Positions 34,539 through 42,234 of a stretch of 64,000 nucleotides of DNA are shown piece after piece. The notes under the pieces were generated by a model. That model saw only the letters and a list, made by a program, of their open reading frames with translations. It had not been told where the DNA came from and did not search any database. The DNA comes from Neorhizobium galegae (lineage in GTDB: Bacteria; Pseudomonadota; Alphaproteobacteria; Rhizobiales; Rhizobiaceae). Positions within the stretch are counted from its first letter, which is position 1; each line of letters begins with the position of its first letter. The stretch is taken from NCBI RefSeq assembly GCF_017877055.1, contig NZ_JAGIPG010000004.1:186001-250000 (forward strand). Reading direction: 5' to 3'. The position numbers were made by a program, and so were the translations under genes.

Positions 34539-34706
34539 TCCCGGACAGCTAGCTGCTCTCTGTGCGGTGGACGGGACGTATGTCCCGCCAATCAGCGGGA
34601 TTGTTCGCCGGCGCGGGACGATCGCCTCATGCTCGTGGAGGCGACTTATTCCATCCTCGACGTCACGGATGGCAAGACGCCGTCCAAGGATGGGGAGGAA
34701 TGCGAG

Positions 34707-35804
34707 ATGTCGGAACTCAACGAAGCAGCTCTCAATGAGCTCGTGGGCCGGGTCCTCGGTGATCTTGGCGGCGCAGTCAGCGTGCCGCTGGTTCGGATCG
34801 GCGATGCACTCGGGCTATATGCCACCCTCAAGGAGATCGGCCCAGCGAAGGCCGACGAACTCGCCGAGGCTGCGGGCTGTGCGCCGCGCTATGTGCGCGA
34901 GTGGCTGGCAGCCCAGGCCGCCTCGGGCTATGTGCATCACGAGCAAGGGCGCTTCTCGCTGACGCCCGAGCAATCTCTCGTGTTTGCCGCACCGGACAGC
35001 CCGGTCAATCTGATCGGCGCGTTCGATACCGCCGCTGCGATGGCCGAGAACCAGCCGAAGGTACAGGCCGCCTTCAAGACCGGCCGGGGTGTGGCCTGGG
35101 GCGATCAGGCCGGCTGCATGTTCTGTGCTGTCGCGCGGCTCTTCCGCCCTGGTTACGTCAATGCGCTTGTGCAGGATTGGCTGCCGGCGCTCGACGGCGT
35201 CGTCGACAAACTGAAGAACGGGGCGAAGGTAGCCGACGTCGGATGCGGACATGGTCTATCGACGATCTTGATGGCGCAGGCGTTCCCAGCGTCGCGGTTT
35301 ACAGGCTACGACTTCCATCCGGGCTCGATTGCCGCTGCGACTGCGCATGTCCAGGCGCACGGATTGACGAATGTCCATTTCGAAGTCGGCCGGGCGCAGG
35401 ATTTCGAGGGTCGCGATTTCGATTTTATCACTTGCTTCGACTGCCTGCACGACATGGGCGATCCGAACGGCGCGGCGGCTCATATCCGACGTGCACTGAA
35501 GAACGGCGGCACTTGGATGGTAGTGGAGCCCATGGCAGGAGATACGCTGGAGGAGAATATCAACCCAGTGGGACGGCTCTATTACTCCGCCTCGACGATG
35601 ATTTGCGTTCCGACCTCGCTTGCTCAGGAGACGGGTCTCGCGCTTGGTGCGCAAGCAGGAGAGCAACGTTTGTCCGACGTGATCCGGTCGGGTGGTTTCA
35701 CGCATGTTCGACGGGCAGCCCAGACGCCCCTCAACATGATTCTCGAGGCAACTAATCTGGGGTCGCCGTCTACGACCAGACGGACGCGTAATCTCGGGCG
35801 TTAA
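34707..35804 (+). CDS. Class I SAM-dependent methyltransferase with N-terminal winged helix
   Basis: A 365-residue protein. The N-terminal dimerisation/winged-helix part includes VPLVRIGDALGLYATLKEIG and AEAAGCAPRYVREWLAAQAA. The SAM-binding core has motif I KVADVGCGHGLSTILMAQAF, then FTGYDFHPGSI and FDFITCFDCLHDMGDP. This arrangement matches O-methyltransferase-like proteins annotated as transcriptional-regulator methyltransferases in rhizobia (Rv2258c-like). GGGGAGGAATGCGAG precedes the ATG at 34707. Substrate unknown. It lies 169 bases after the hydrolase-LuxR gene and may be its target. Confidence 0.85.
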   Translation: MSELNEAALNELVGRVLGDLGGAVSVPLVRIGDALGLYATLKEIGPAKADELAEAAGCAPRYVREWLAAQAASGYVHHEQGRFSLTPEQSLVFAAPDSPVNLIGAFDTAAAMAENQPKVQAAFKTGRGVAWGDQAGCMFCAVARLFRPGYVNALVQDWLPALDGVVDKLKNGAKVADVGCGHGLSTILMAQAFPASRFTGYDFHPGSIAAATAHVQAHGLTNVHFEVGRAQDFEGRDFDFITCFDCLHDMGDPNGAAAHIRRALKNGGTWMVVEPMAGDTLEENINPVGRLYYSASTMICVPTSLAQETGLALGAQAGEQRLSDVIRSGGFTHVRRAAQTPLNMILEATNLGSPSTTRRTRNLGR

Positions 35805-35915
35805 AGCGATCGACCTGTGATCCACCCTAATATCCGGGTGTGTAAGGGCCTCCGCGAAGTCCAGGATAATGCCGCGGTTTACGCGCTAGATTGAGTGGCG
35901 CCGACAGAGAAAAAA

Positions 35916-35935
35916 GGCCAGAATTTTTTCTGGCC
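35916..35935. repeat. Hairpin with T run on the reverse strand
   Basis: GGCCAGAA (35916-35923) pairs with TTCTGGCC (35928-35935). On the reverse strand the stem is followed by six T residues, the form of a terminator, but no leftward gene ends here. It sits just before the heat-shock promoter and may insulate it. Confidence 0.45.
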
Positions 35936-35940
35936 GCGCT

Positions 35941-35969
35941 CTTGAAACCGAAAATCTCAAAAACCAAAT
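35941..35969 (+). promoter_or_regulatory. Possible RpoH-type heat-shock promoter
   Basis: CTTGAAA at 35941-35947 is a perfect match to the -35 element used by sigma-32-type factors; AACCAAAT at 35962-35969, 14 bases later, is a partial match to the -10 consensus CCCCATNT. The predicted start near 35976 would begin the RNA just before the first thermometer hairpin. The weak -10 leaves doubt. Confidence 0.45.
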
Positions 35970-35971
35970 CG

Positions 35972-36063
35972 ATTGCCGCCAGCCGCTAAAGAAGGGCTGG
36001 CCTTGCTGGGAGCACCGTCTTTCGACGCTTCCGTACCCATGTTGCTTCAAGGAGGATATGGCT
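35972..36063 (+). promoter_or_regulatory. ROSE-type RNA thermometer before the small heat-shock gene
   Basis: The leader holds a first hairpin (GCCAGCC 35978-35984 with GGCTGGC 35995-36001) and a final imperfect hairpin at 36037-36061. In the latter CCATGTTGCTT pairs with the ribosome-binding site and first AUG (GGAGGATATGG), leaving the G of TTGCT bulged. Short UYGCU paired with AGGA and a bulged or mispaired G is the hallmark of ROSE elements, which melt on heating to allow translation of rhizobial small heat-shock proteins. Pairing was worked out by eye. Confidence 0.75.
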
Positions 36064-36537
36064 ATGGCAACATCTTACGATTATGCACCACTGTTCCGCT
36101 CGAGCGTCGGCTTCGACCGGGTCTTCAATCTTCTGGAAAACGCCCAGCGCGCCCGATCGATCAGCGACTGGCCGCCCTATGACATTGTCAAGACCGGTGA
36201 CGACAGCTACCGGATCTCAATCGCGGTGGCGGGTTTCGCGCAGGATGATCTCGATATCACCTTCCAGTCCAATCTGCTGGTCGTCACTGGCAAGAAGCAG
36301 GAGGCATCCGCGGAGAGCTATCTGCATCGCGGCATTGCCGGCCGGCCGTTCGAACACCGGTTCGAGTTGGCCGATCATGTCAGGGTGAACGGGGCCGACC
36401 TCAGCAATGGTCTGCTGTCGATCGATCTGGTTCGCGAGATCCCGGAGGCGTTGAAGCCGCGCAAGATCTCCATCCAGAGCGCTCCCGCTTTGACCTCTGC
36501 TGCTCCAGCGCAAATTGAAGCACAGAAGGCGGCTTGA
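36064..36537 (+). CDS. Hsp20 family small heat-shock protein (IbpA type)
   Basis: A 157-residue alpha-crystallin-domain chaperone. The N terminus TSYDYAPLFRSSVGFDRVFN is that of proteobacterial class A sHsps. The core includes YDIVKTGDDSYRISIAVAGF, LLVVTGKKQEASAESYLHRG and IAGRPFEHRFELADHVRVNG; NGLLSIDLVREIPEALKPR carries the IxI/V-type tail. An ATG at 36058 is in frame, but AGGAGG is only 2 bases from it and 8 bases from 36064, which I prefer. It binds unfolding proteins in the cytoplasm under heat stress and is controlled by the thermometer upstream. Confidence 0.92.
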   Translation: MATSYDYAPLFRSSVGFDRVFNLLENAQRARSISDWPPYDIVKTGDDSYRISIAVAGFAQDDLDITFQSNLLVVTGKKQEASAESYLHRGIAGRPFEHRFELADHVRVNGADLSNGLLSIDLVREIPEALKPRKISIQSAPALTSAAPAQIEAQKAA

Positions 36538-36611
36538 TCCGCATTATCGGTTGAACAGGGGCGCCGTTGCGACGGCGCCCATCAGCATTCCGGGTTAGGA
36601 AGGAGAGAGTG

Positions 36612-36911
36612 ATGAAACCTGATATGTTCAGACAGCCTGTTTCCATTCTTGTCGGCCTCGGATTCCCGGCAGAGGTTCGTAGCGTGATGGACGCCTACCG
36701 GCATCTCGTCGAATGGCCGGTGTCAATGCGAGACGCCGCGCATACGGTCGCGCTCAAGGCATGCAACGCCGCGCTCTGCGGTGAAATCGACGCCGAGACC
36801 GCGCGCGGCCTTTTCGCCGCCTTTGCCGAGAAACACGATCTGCTGGCGCCGGACACCAATTCGATCGCCGCCTCGCGCCTGCGGCGCGATCGGGATCCGC
36901 ACGTGAGGTGA
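36612..36911 (+). CDS. DUF982 domain protein
   Basis: A 99-residue protein of a rhizobial family without known function. The conserved part reads VRSVMDAYRHLVEWPVSMRD, then TVALKACNAALCGEIDAETA and FAAFAEKHDLL; 'W-P-x-x-x-x-x-x-A-x-x-x-A-x-x-A-C' spacing is typical of DUF982. AGGAAGGAGAGAGTG precedes the ATG, which decides the start. DUF982 genes are often plasmid-borne and stress-linked; here it is 74 bases downstream of the heat-shock gene, probably in the same transcript. Confidence 0.85.
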   Translation: MKPDMFRQPVSILVGLGFPAEVRSVMDAYRHLVEWPVSMRDAAHTVALKACNAALCGEIDAETARGLFAAFAEKHDLLAPDTNSIAASRLRRDRDPHVR

Positions 36912-36917
36912 GGATCG

Positions 36918-37196
36918 ATGATGCACGACATGTTGCAGCAGGCGGCCGGTAATGCGATGGCGATAGGACCGACAGTCTTGGTTCAGGGCGCGCAGCTTCT
37001 GCGGCCAATCCAGGTGGTGAGAGCGTCGGCTCTCTCTCTTGATGACAAGCGAACGATCCTCGCGGCCTGGGCCTCGGACTTTTACGCTGTCGACTCGAAG
37101 CCGGCGCTTCGTCAGCTGCCAGGAACACCAGAGCCAGTCTCGATCGATGAAGTGCAGTCGGCCCTCAAAGAACTCGATCGGCGCTATGGTATCTGA
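36918..37196 (+). CDS. Small hypothetical protein after the DUF982 gene
   Basis: A 92-residue protein with no family I can name. It reads MMHDMLQQAAGNAMAIGPTV, then ALSLDDKRTILAAWASDFYA and SIDEVQSALKELDRRYGI. The last two segments resemble short helical proteins found beside hsp20 and DUF982 genes in rhizobia ('KR.IL..WASD..AV.S.P.LR..PG'). The start is 6 bases after the DUF982 stop, with GAGGATCG before the ATG, so it is co-translated. No signal peptide. Confidence 0.75.
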   Translation: MMHDMLQQAAGNAMAIGPTVLVQGAQLLRPIQVVRASALSLDDKRTILAAWASDFYAVDSKPALRQLPGTPEPVSIDEVQSALKELDRRYGI

Positions 37197-37246
37197 TGGC
37201 ACTGCGTTGATGGCTGGCCCACAAGCCACAAAGTCGTTTCCGAGGA

Positions 37247-37402
37247 GGCCGTGTCGCTTTTGCAACCCAGCTGGCGAAGGCCAGTGACGCCCGCGTTATC
37301 GCGACAACGACCAGCAGGGAGAAAGCCGAACGGCTGAAGGATTTGGGGGCGTCCGAGGTCATTGACGTCCGCGCCATACCACACTGGTCGCAAGGCACTC
37401 GG
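37247..37402 (+). pseudogene. Zinc-type alcohol/quinone dehydrogenase, internal fragment
   Basis: The plus-strand frame reads GRVAFATQLAKASDARVIAT, TTSREKAERLKDLGASEVID and VRAIPHWSQGTR. This is the nucleotide-binding domain of medium-chain dehydrogenases (the segment after the GGV motif, 'FATQLAKAxGARVIATTSSxEKxERLKxLGADxVIxYR'). Both ends are missing and no start codon or N-terminal zinc/groES domain precedes it. The C-terminal piece of a similar gene lies nearby on the other strand. Confidence 0.65.
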
Positions 37403-37554
37403 TCGAGCAGATCGAAGGTTGGAGGAACGTCACTTCGGCCGCGCATGCATGACGTGGCATCATTGCCGACGTTGCAGCTTCCGACCGTCGAGGTTCAATT
37501 CGAAGACCGAGTTGGTTATTCGATGGCACGATGATCGATCGCGTCCCCAGGTTC

Positions 37555-37695
37555 TCACGGGCGAACGCGCATGATCGCCTTCCCTGTGCGTCGCTCGGTT
37601 GGGTTGAACGCGGCGACGGCGTCGTTGAGGGCCGAGACTTTGCCGATGTTCGTTCTTAGGCGTCCATCCCGCACCCGCTGGACGATGAGGTGGTA
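37555..37695 (-). pseudogene. Zinc-type alcohol/quinone dehydrogenase, C-terminal fragment
   Basis: The reverse-strand frame reads YHLIVQRVRDGRLRTNIGKV, then SALNDAVAAFNPTERRTGKA and IMRVRP before the stop. This is the closing segment of medium-chain dehydrogenases ('G.LR..IGKV..LDDAVAAFNPTER..GK.I.RVRP'). It directly abuts the end of the DUF1127 gene. Together with the internal fragment on the opposite strand it indicates a dehydrogenase gene broken and partly inverted. The space between the two pieces holds no other gene. Confidence 0.6.
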
Positions 37696-37697
37696 TT

Positions 37698-37952
37698 TCA
37701 CCTCAGCGACATCAGAGCGCTCATTAGGCGAGCATCGACCTCCAATTCCGGGCCAGGATGGATTAGCGACCTGTCGAAGCCAGCGTCCCTGAGTTGTTCG
37801 TCGCTCAGCGAGCGTAGGATCTTTTGGGTTCGGGCCTGCCGCAAATGCCGGCGGGCCAAGTTGAAGTAGAAAGCCGCCTTGCTTGCTACTGGCTCGACCA
37901 GTTCGCGAGCGAGGCCGTTCGTCTCTGGCGTGTTGGAGAGTGTTTCCGACAT
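37698..37952 (-). CDS. DUF1127 domain protein
   Basis: An 84-residue protein. The C-terminal half RQARTQKILRSLSDEQLRDA with GFDRSLI is the Arg-rich DUF1127 (YjiS-like) motif 'L..LSD..LRDIGL.R'. Members in Agrobacterium and rhizobia are small, stress- or phosphate-linked proteins, some shown to affect RNA turnover. The start at 37952 follows GGGAGACCATCG; the longer frame to 37979 has no such site. It belongs to the stress island around the heat-shock gene. Confidence 0.8.
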   Translation of the reverse strand: MSETLSNTPETNGLARELVEPVASKAAFYFNLARRHLRQARTQKILRSLSDEQLRDAGFDRSLIHPGPELEVDARLMSALMSLR

Positions 37953-38004
37953 CGATGGTCTCCCGAAAATTCTTGGCAACTAGAGTGAAGCTAAGTGATC
38001 CGCT

Positions 38005-38049
38005 GGTGCCGCTGCATCATCGGAACCAACGATACCGGCACCATTTTTT
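38005..38049. repeat. Palindromic intergenic element, copy 1
   Basis: GGTGCCG (38005-38011) pairs with CGGCACC (38036-38042), enclosing GCATCATCGGAACCAACGAT, and six T residues follow at 38044-38049. It lies about 55-95 bases upstream of the DUF1127 start. The 22-base centre matches copy 2 at 38709-38730 in 19 positions. On the plus strand it has terminator form, but no plus-strand gene ends here. Otherwise the 37953-38252 gap shows nothing. Confidence 0.5.
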
Positions 38050-38252
38050 GCCGATGCGGCTATATGGCGTTGCTGAGATAGATCAATTTTGGAGGGCGCC
38101 CTGTGGGTTAGGCAGGATCAGGCTGAGATTTTGACCGAAGCCGGTGCGTGCCCCCGCCTTAGAAGCATACCGGTTCTATGATTGCGCGCGCTCCGGTGAA
38201 GTAGATCGGCGTTGGCATTTTGGCCCTCGAACACCCTGCTTGACGTGGGTTT

Positions 38253-38597
38253 CTAGCGCTTAGCCGATGCGATGGTCTCAAGGTCGAGAATGCTGTTATA
38301 GAGTGCGAGCGCCTCGTCGATGCGACCTTCGTAGCAAGCCGAGCGCGCGCGCAGTTGCATCAGCGCGGCGTTGTGCAGCTGATCTGCGGGCAGGTTTTCG
38401 GCAGTCCCGTGATCCTCGATCAGGGTGATGACGGCAATATCCTTCAGGGCACACTCGTGGACAAAGTGTCCTGTGTGCACTTGCGTCTTTGCAGCCATCG
38501 TTGATGCGAGGTAGGCGCTTGTGAGGAAAAGGCCGCAGAGAAGCGCTCGCGGCACTTTTGCTGGAATGCTTGGCCAATCAAAGGTGTCTCGTTTCAT
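38253..38597 (-). CDS. Small exported hypothetical protein
   Basis: A 114-residue protein with a probable N-terminal signal or anchor (RALLCGLFLTSAYLASTMAA). The remainder, HTGHFVHECALKDIAVITLI, then LPADQLHNAALMQLRARSAC and DEALALYNSILDLETIASAK, is helical and TPR-like in rhythm. I recognise no named family. GATGAGGAGATGAGCA precedes the ATG. Likely periplasmic and of stress-related nature by position, which is inference. Confidence 0.65.
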   Translation of the reverse strand: MKRDTFDWPSIPAKVPRALLCGLFLTSAYLASTMAAKTQVHTGHFVHECALKDIAVITLIEDHGTAENLPADQLHNAALMQLRARSACYEGRIDEALALYNSILDLETIASAKR

Positions 38598-38701
38598 TGC
38601 TCATCTCCTCATCCTGGGTATGCGTGATGCGTTCAGCATTGAAGAGGAGGCCACGCCTCCGATCCCCGCTCGGGCAATTGAGCGATGTTAGGCAGTCTGC
38701 T

Positions 38702-38737
38702 GGCACCCGCATCATCCGAACCAATGATGCGGGTGCC
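38702..38737. repeat. Palindromic intergenic element, copy 2
   Basis: A perfect 14-bp inverted repeat: GGCACCCGCATCAT (38702-38715) and ATGATGCGGGTGCC (38724-38737) around CCGAACCA. It lies about 105-140 bases upstream of the leftward gene at 38597. It shares its centre with copy 1 at 38014-38035. The rest of the 38598-38931 gap holds no gene I can support. Confidence 0.6.
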
Positions 38738-38931
38738 CATTCTTGCGGCGGTCATCAAAGTCCTGGCTTGACGGCCATTGCCGGCGGACACGCGGTGTTC
38801 GCTGAGCCATTTCCCTGCCGTATCGTCGCCATCGCCGTTGATCACGGACAGCCAATAGGCAAAACGGACCGCGGGCACACGATGGCGCAAGCGCTGCGGT
38901 CTGCGGGTTTGGAGAAGTACGTCCTCGGGAT

Positions 38932-40122
38932 CTAGAGAACGGTCCGTTGCGGAGCCCGGATCGGTGGCGTCGAGTTGTGCAACAGCTGCAGGAGCTTGGT
39001 CTGCCGGGACGTGCCTGTCTTGGAGAAGATGTGCTTTAGATGCGTGCGCACGGTCGGCTCGCTGATGCCGAGCATGTCAGCCGCCTCTTTTCCGCCCAAT
39101 CCCTGGGCAAGTGTCAACAGTACGCGAAGCTCGCTGCCGGTCAGCTGGTGAAGCCTTGCAAAGGCTTCACCAGGCATGAGCGGCGCCTGAACAGGATCCT
39201 GCATGAACACGGCGCATGAAGCTGCAAATGGCGCGACAGTGCTGCGGCGCCGACCGCTCTGGACTGGAAGAACGGTCGCAACATAGCCTGTGCCCTGCGC
39301 ATCCGGGATGGCCAGGGAATATGCCGTCATATCGATATCGACGTCGTCACTCCCTGCTTGTTCAATAGCCCTCGACAGTGCGGCGCGCGCCGCCCGATCA
39401 ATGGGAGAAAGCCGGTTGTTGATGATGCGAATGGAGTTGCCCGTTCGGATCTGGCGCTCGGCGGCGGCGTTCATATAAACGACGCGGCCATCGCCTGCCG
39501 TGAGGAAAACACCCGCAACGAGTGCATCGAGCGTACGTTCGAGGATCTCTGAATTTAGCGTTCTGATATCGAGCGCATCCGAAATGGCGAGCGCACGGCT
39601 GACATGCGGTGCGAGAAGCCTGAATAGATCGATATCGCGCTTTTGATAGTGCGCGACATTCACCCTTCGGGAGGCATGCATGGACGCCATGCGGCCCGCG
39701 GTTCGCAAAGCCGGGAACCAGATGATATCCTGGATTCCGAAGGGTTTCAGCACGTCTCGAAAGAACCTGGTTCCGAGCAAGTCGGAGGGGTTCATGGAGA
39801 GGACTCTGACGTCGCCGATGTTCGAAACGATATCGGCCTCTGCCATCGGACTTTGCGTGTAGTGCGAACCCAGTTTCTCCAAGAATTCCGTCTGGTATCC
39901 AAAAACAAATAATTGGTCATTTTGCGTGTGCTTCATGTCGTGCACACATATTCCGCCCGCGGAGCTTTCACATAGATCGGAAATACTTCGACACGCGTCC
40001 GGCCATTGGTGCGGATCGAGGGCGCAATCATAGATAGCTCCGATCGTATCTGATAACGCCTGCGCCGAGACTCCGTCTAAACTAACTGTGTTATGATCGG
40101 CGATGGGCTTGTATTGCAGCAT
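38932..40122 (-). CDS. LuxR family transcriptional regulator with PAS-like sensor
   Basis: A 396-residue regulator. The C-terminal LuxR helix-turn-helix (about 325-385) reads LTGSELRVLLTLAQGLGGKE, AADMLGISEPTVRTHLKHIF and SKTGTSRQTKLLQLL. The middle (about 195-225) has DALVAGVFLTAGDGRVVYMN with AAAERQI, a PAS-like core. The N-terminal part (AQALSDTIGAIYDCALDPHQ) is shared by a group of stand-alone LuxR regulators in rhizobia. It lacks an acyl-homoserine-lactone domain of the usual type. It is divergent from the AraC regulator at 40315. Confidence 0.88.
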   Translation of the reverse strand: MLQYKPIADHNTVSLDGVSAQALSDTIGAIYDCALDPHQWPDACRSISDLCESSAGGICVHDMKHTQNDQLFVFGYQTEFLEKLGSHYTQSPMAEADIVSNIGDVRVLSMNPSDLLGTRFFRDVLKPFGIQDIIWFPALRTAGRMASMHASRRVNVAHYQKRDIDLFRLLAPHVSRALAISDALDIRTLNSEILERTLDALVAGVFLTAGDGRVVYMNAAAERQIRTGNSIRIINNRLSPIDRAARAALSRAIEQAGSDDVDIDMTAYSLAIPDAQGTGYVATVLPVQSGRRRSTVAPFAASCAVFMQDPVQAPLMPGEAFARLHQLTGSELRVLLTLAQGLGGKEAADMLGISEPTVRTHLKHIFSKTGTSRQTKLLQLLHNSTPPIRAPQRTVL

Positions 40123-40314
40123 TATTTTATATTGCCCCTGAGAGGAATTGCGCTACGAAGCATAGTGACTGGTTTCACACTGCCATATCAAATGATGTGG
40201 GTGATGATGATTTCGACGGCGACCCGGATTTCGTTGCCGAATTCGTCCACACGCTGCCGATTTTGTCTAAGTTGGCGGGCGATTGACAAGGATGGCGAGG
40301 ATGGGGGAATTTAT

Positions 40315-41391
40315 ATGGCAACCTCTTTATTGAATCCTGCGCTGCTAGGGATGTTCGATATTGTCCGTGCGAAGGATCCAGAAGACCTCAGCGGTACTTT
40401 GCGCGTGAGCGAACGTGTTGCGAATTCGCGTCGCGTCTATACCTACCAACTGCAGGATCGTGCGCTCTGGCGCATACGATTTGATCAGCCGATTTTTACA
40501 CTCGCAACGCGGGGCGCCGGCTCGATTCTGGCAAGTTACGTCGATAGCAGTTTTGCGACCGACGTCTCCGTCGATGGCGACGAAGGAGATCTTTTTTGTT
40601 TCACGACAATGCTCGCAGGCCATATGAGATTCGTACGAGGGGAAAAATCTACAACAGCCAGTAAACATGTCGGACTCGCCTGGAGACCCGATCCGAGCAC
40701 TCGGCTATCGATTAGCGACGATAACGCACGAACGAACGTCTTCTTTAAGGTGACTGATTTGGAGAGTGCGCTCGAACACATGCTCGATGACAACTTGCGC
40801 CAGCCACTTGTCTTCGAAACTCATCTCGATTGGAGCGCCGGGCTGGCAGCAAGCCTGAAACGTCAGCTTGATTTCGTTATCCAGGAGTTTCAGCAGGAGG
40901 ACGGCGTGGTGAGCAGTCCGGTCGCTCTCGCATCTCTGACGGACCTGCTTGTCTCCCTGGTCCTTCGCGGCGCCGCACACAACTATACTGATCGGCTAGC
41001 CAGTACAGCCGGGAGCGCAGTTCCAGCCTATGTTCGGCGAGCGGAGGATTTCATGCGCGCTCATAGCGCACAGCCTATTCGAATGTCGCATGTCGCTGCG
41101 GCCGCCGGATGCAGTTTGCGAACGTTGACCGCCGTATTCAACCATTTCCGCGGTACCACGCCCCTGGGGATGCTGCACGCTATCCGGCTCGATCTGGCGC
41201 GTGGCGAGCTCGCTTCCGGTACATCCGGCGCTTCGGTCAACACGATCGCCCGCCGATACGGTTTCACCAACACGGCAAGGTTCGCTGCCTCTTTTCAACG
41301 CCGGTTCGGCGCGACACCCACGGAAATGGCGCGGCGTGCGTCCACCCGGGGCTCAGGTCACCTCCTTGGCAGCGCCGACGATTTTGGATAG
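40315..41391 (+). CDS. AraC family transcriptional regulator (AraC-binding-like N-terminal domain)
   Basis: A 358-residue regulator. The N-terminal part (RIRFDQPIFTLATRGAGSIL, GDEGDLFCFTTMLAGHMRFV) resembles the AraC-binding-like domain of NdvR/FeaR-type activators. The C-terminal helix-turn-helix pair reads IRMSHVAAAAGCSLRTLTAV and ASVNTIARRYGFTNTARFAA, ending FQRRFGATPTEMAR. The start at 40315 follows GATGGGGGAATTTAT; the long upstream frame overlaps the divergent promoter and is not credible. Target genes are unknown. Confidence 0.85.
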   Translation: MATSLLNPALLGMFDIVRAKDPEDLSGTLRVSERVANSRRVYTYQLQDRALWRIRFDQPIFTLATRGAGSILASYVDSSFATDVSVDGDEGDLFCFTTMLAGHMRFVRGEKSTTASKHVGLAWRPDPSTRLSISDDNARTNVFFKVTDLESALEHMLDDNLRQPLVFETHLDWSAGLAASLKRQLDFVIQEFQQEDGVVSSPVALASLTDLLVSLVLRGAAHNYTDRLASTAGSAVPAYVRRAEDFMRAHSAQPIRMSHVAAAAGCSLRTLTAVFNHFRGTTPLGMLHAIRLDLARGELASGTSGASVNTIARRYGFTNTARFAASFQRRFGATPTEMARRASTRGSGHLLGSADDFG

Positions 41392-41420
41392 TTGCGTTCG
41401 ACAGAGTTGAGGACCACGCT

Positions 41421-41813
41421 TTGACGAGAACGACGACTATCACCATCCCTGCAGCTTGGCTGAATCCTCTGCCGAGCGACTTTAAAATCCCGACATGGAA
41501 GTGGATATTGCTTCCAACCTCGGCATGGATGCTTTCGCGCAATCGGGGATACTGGGTCGGCGGCGAGTTCTCCCTACGAGCGGATGACGTTCACTTTGTC
41601 CAAAAAGGCGTGCTGAAATCTCCCCGCGCCGCGGAATGGACATTAACTCTTTCCGCCATTGACGACGTGGCATTTAAAAAGGGGTTTGCGTCGGACCTCA
41701 TCGCCGTTCACCACGGCGGACAAGTCACCAAGATCATGAGCGTCCGTTCAGATGAATTCTTCACGGCCCTTAAGGCAGCGGTAGCTCTATCGCGGATCGC
41801 GCTTCCCGATTAG
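41421..41813 (+). CDS. Small hypothetical protein (possible TTG start)
   Basis: A 130-residue frame that reads like protein from LTRTTTITIPAAWLNPLPSD on: WKWILLPTSAWMLSRNRGYW, VGGEFSLRADDVHFVQKGVL, and SAIDDVAFKKGFASDLIAVH with KIMSVRSDEFFTALK. The layout suggests a bacterial PH-like beta barrel ('V..G.L......W.L.LS.I..V....GF..D...V..GG..T...SV.....F'). No ATG is in frame at the start; a TTG at 41421 follows GAGGACCACGC at usable spacing. It begins 30 bases after the AraC gene. Confidence 0.5.
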   Translation: MTRTTTITIPAAWLNPLPSDFKIPTWKWILLPTSAWMLSRNRGYWVGGEFSLRADDVHFVQKGVLKSPRAAEWTLTLSAIDDVAFKKGFASDLIAVHHGGQVTKIMSVRSDEFFTALKAAVALSRIALPD

Positions 41814-41860
41814 TGAGGCTTGGACGGCTCACGGCGCTCCCGCCTCGTGAATCGCCTGCT

Positions 41861-42139
41861 TTACGAGAACGGCATGGTGACAACCTCACCGATCTGCTGT
41901 TCTCCGATCCGGAGGGAATCCACCAATCGTTCCTTCTCCGTTTCGCTGAACATACCGACCCCGAAGCGAATGCCGTCCTGCCATGCTGGGCCGCGCTCCC
42001 ATGCCTCGGTGTAGGCGAGAGCGAGATCGGCATGCCGTCGCGTCTGGTCGAGAGCTTCGAACAGAAGCACCGACTGGGCGGTGTTCTCAGAGTGCTCGGC
42101 CAGAACGCTGGACGGCCGCCATCGACGAACGTGGCGCAT
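41861..42139 (-). CDS. Hypothetical C-terminal-like segment after the LysR gene (weak)
   Basis: The reverse-strand frame from 42139 reads SVLAEHSENTAQSVLLFEAL, DQTRRHADLALAYTEAWERG and GIRFGVGMFSETEKERLVDS. It is protein-like in composition, unlike the surrounding shadow frames, but the part upstream of about 42110 is not, and no ribosome-binding site precedes the ATG. It may be the end of a decayed gene. I recognise no family. The rest of the 41814-42234 gap holds nothing. Confidence 0.25.
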   Translation of the reverse strand: MRHVRRWRPSSVLAEHSENTAQSVLLFEALDQTRRHADLALAYTEAWERGPAWQDGIRFGVGMFSETEKERLVDSLRIGEQQIGEVVTMPFS

Positions 42140-42234
42140 GGCTTCACGGCAGCTTTGGCCTTGGGGTGTTCCAGATCGACCTCGCCGGCCCGGCTCGGTC
42201 GTGAGTGTCACGCCAGCGATATCAGGGGCGGATG

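Noticed and set aside
38021..38050. GGAAC as the -35 element of an EcfG (general stress) promoter
   Set aside because: No GTT/CGTT element at the required 16-18 base spacing on either strand.
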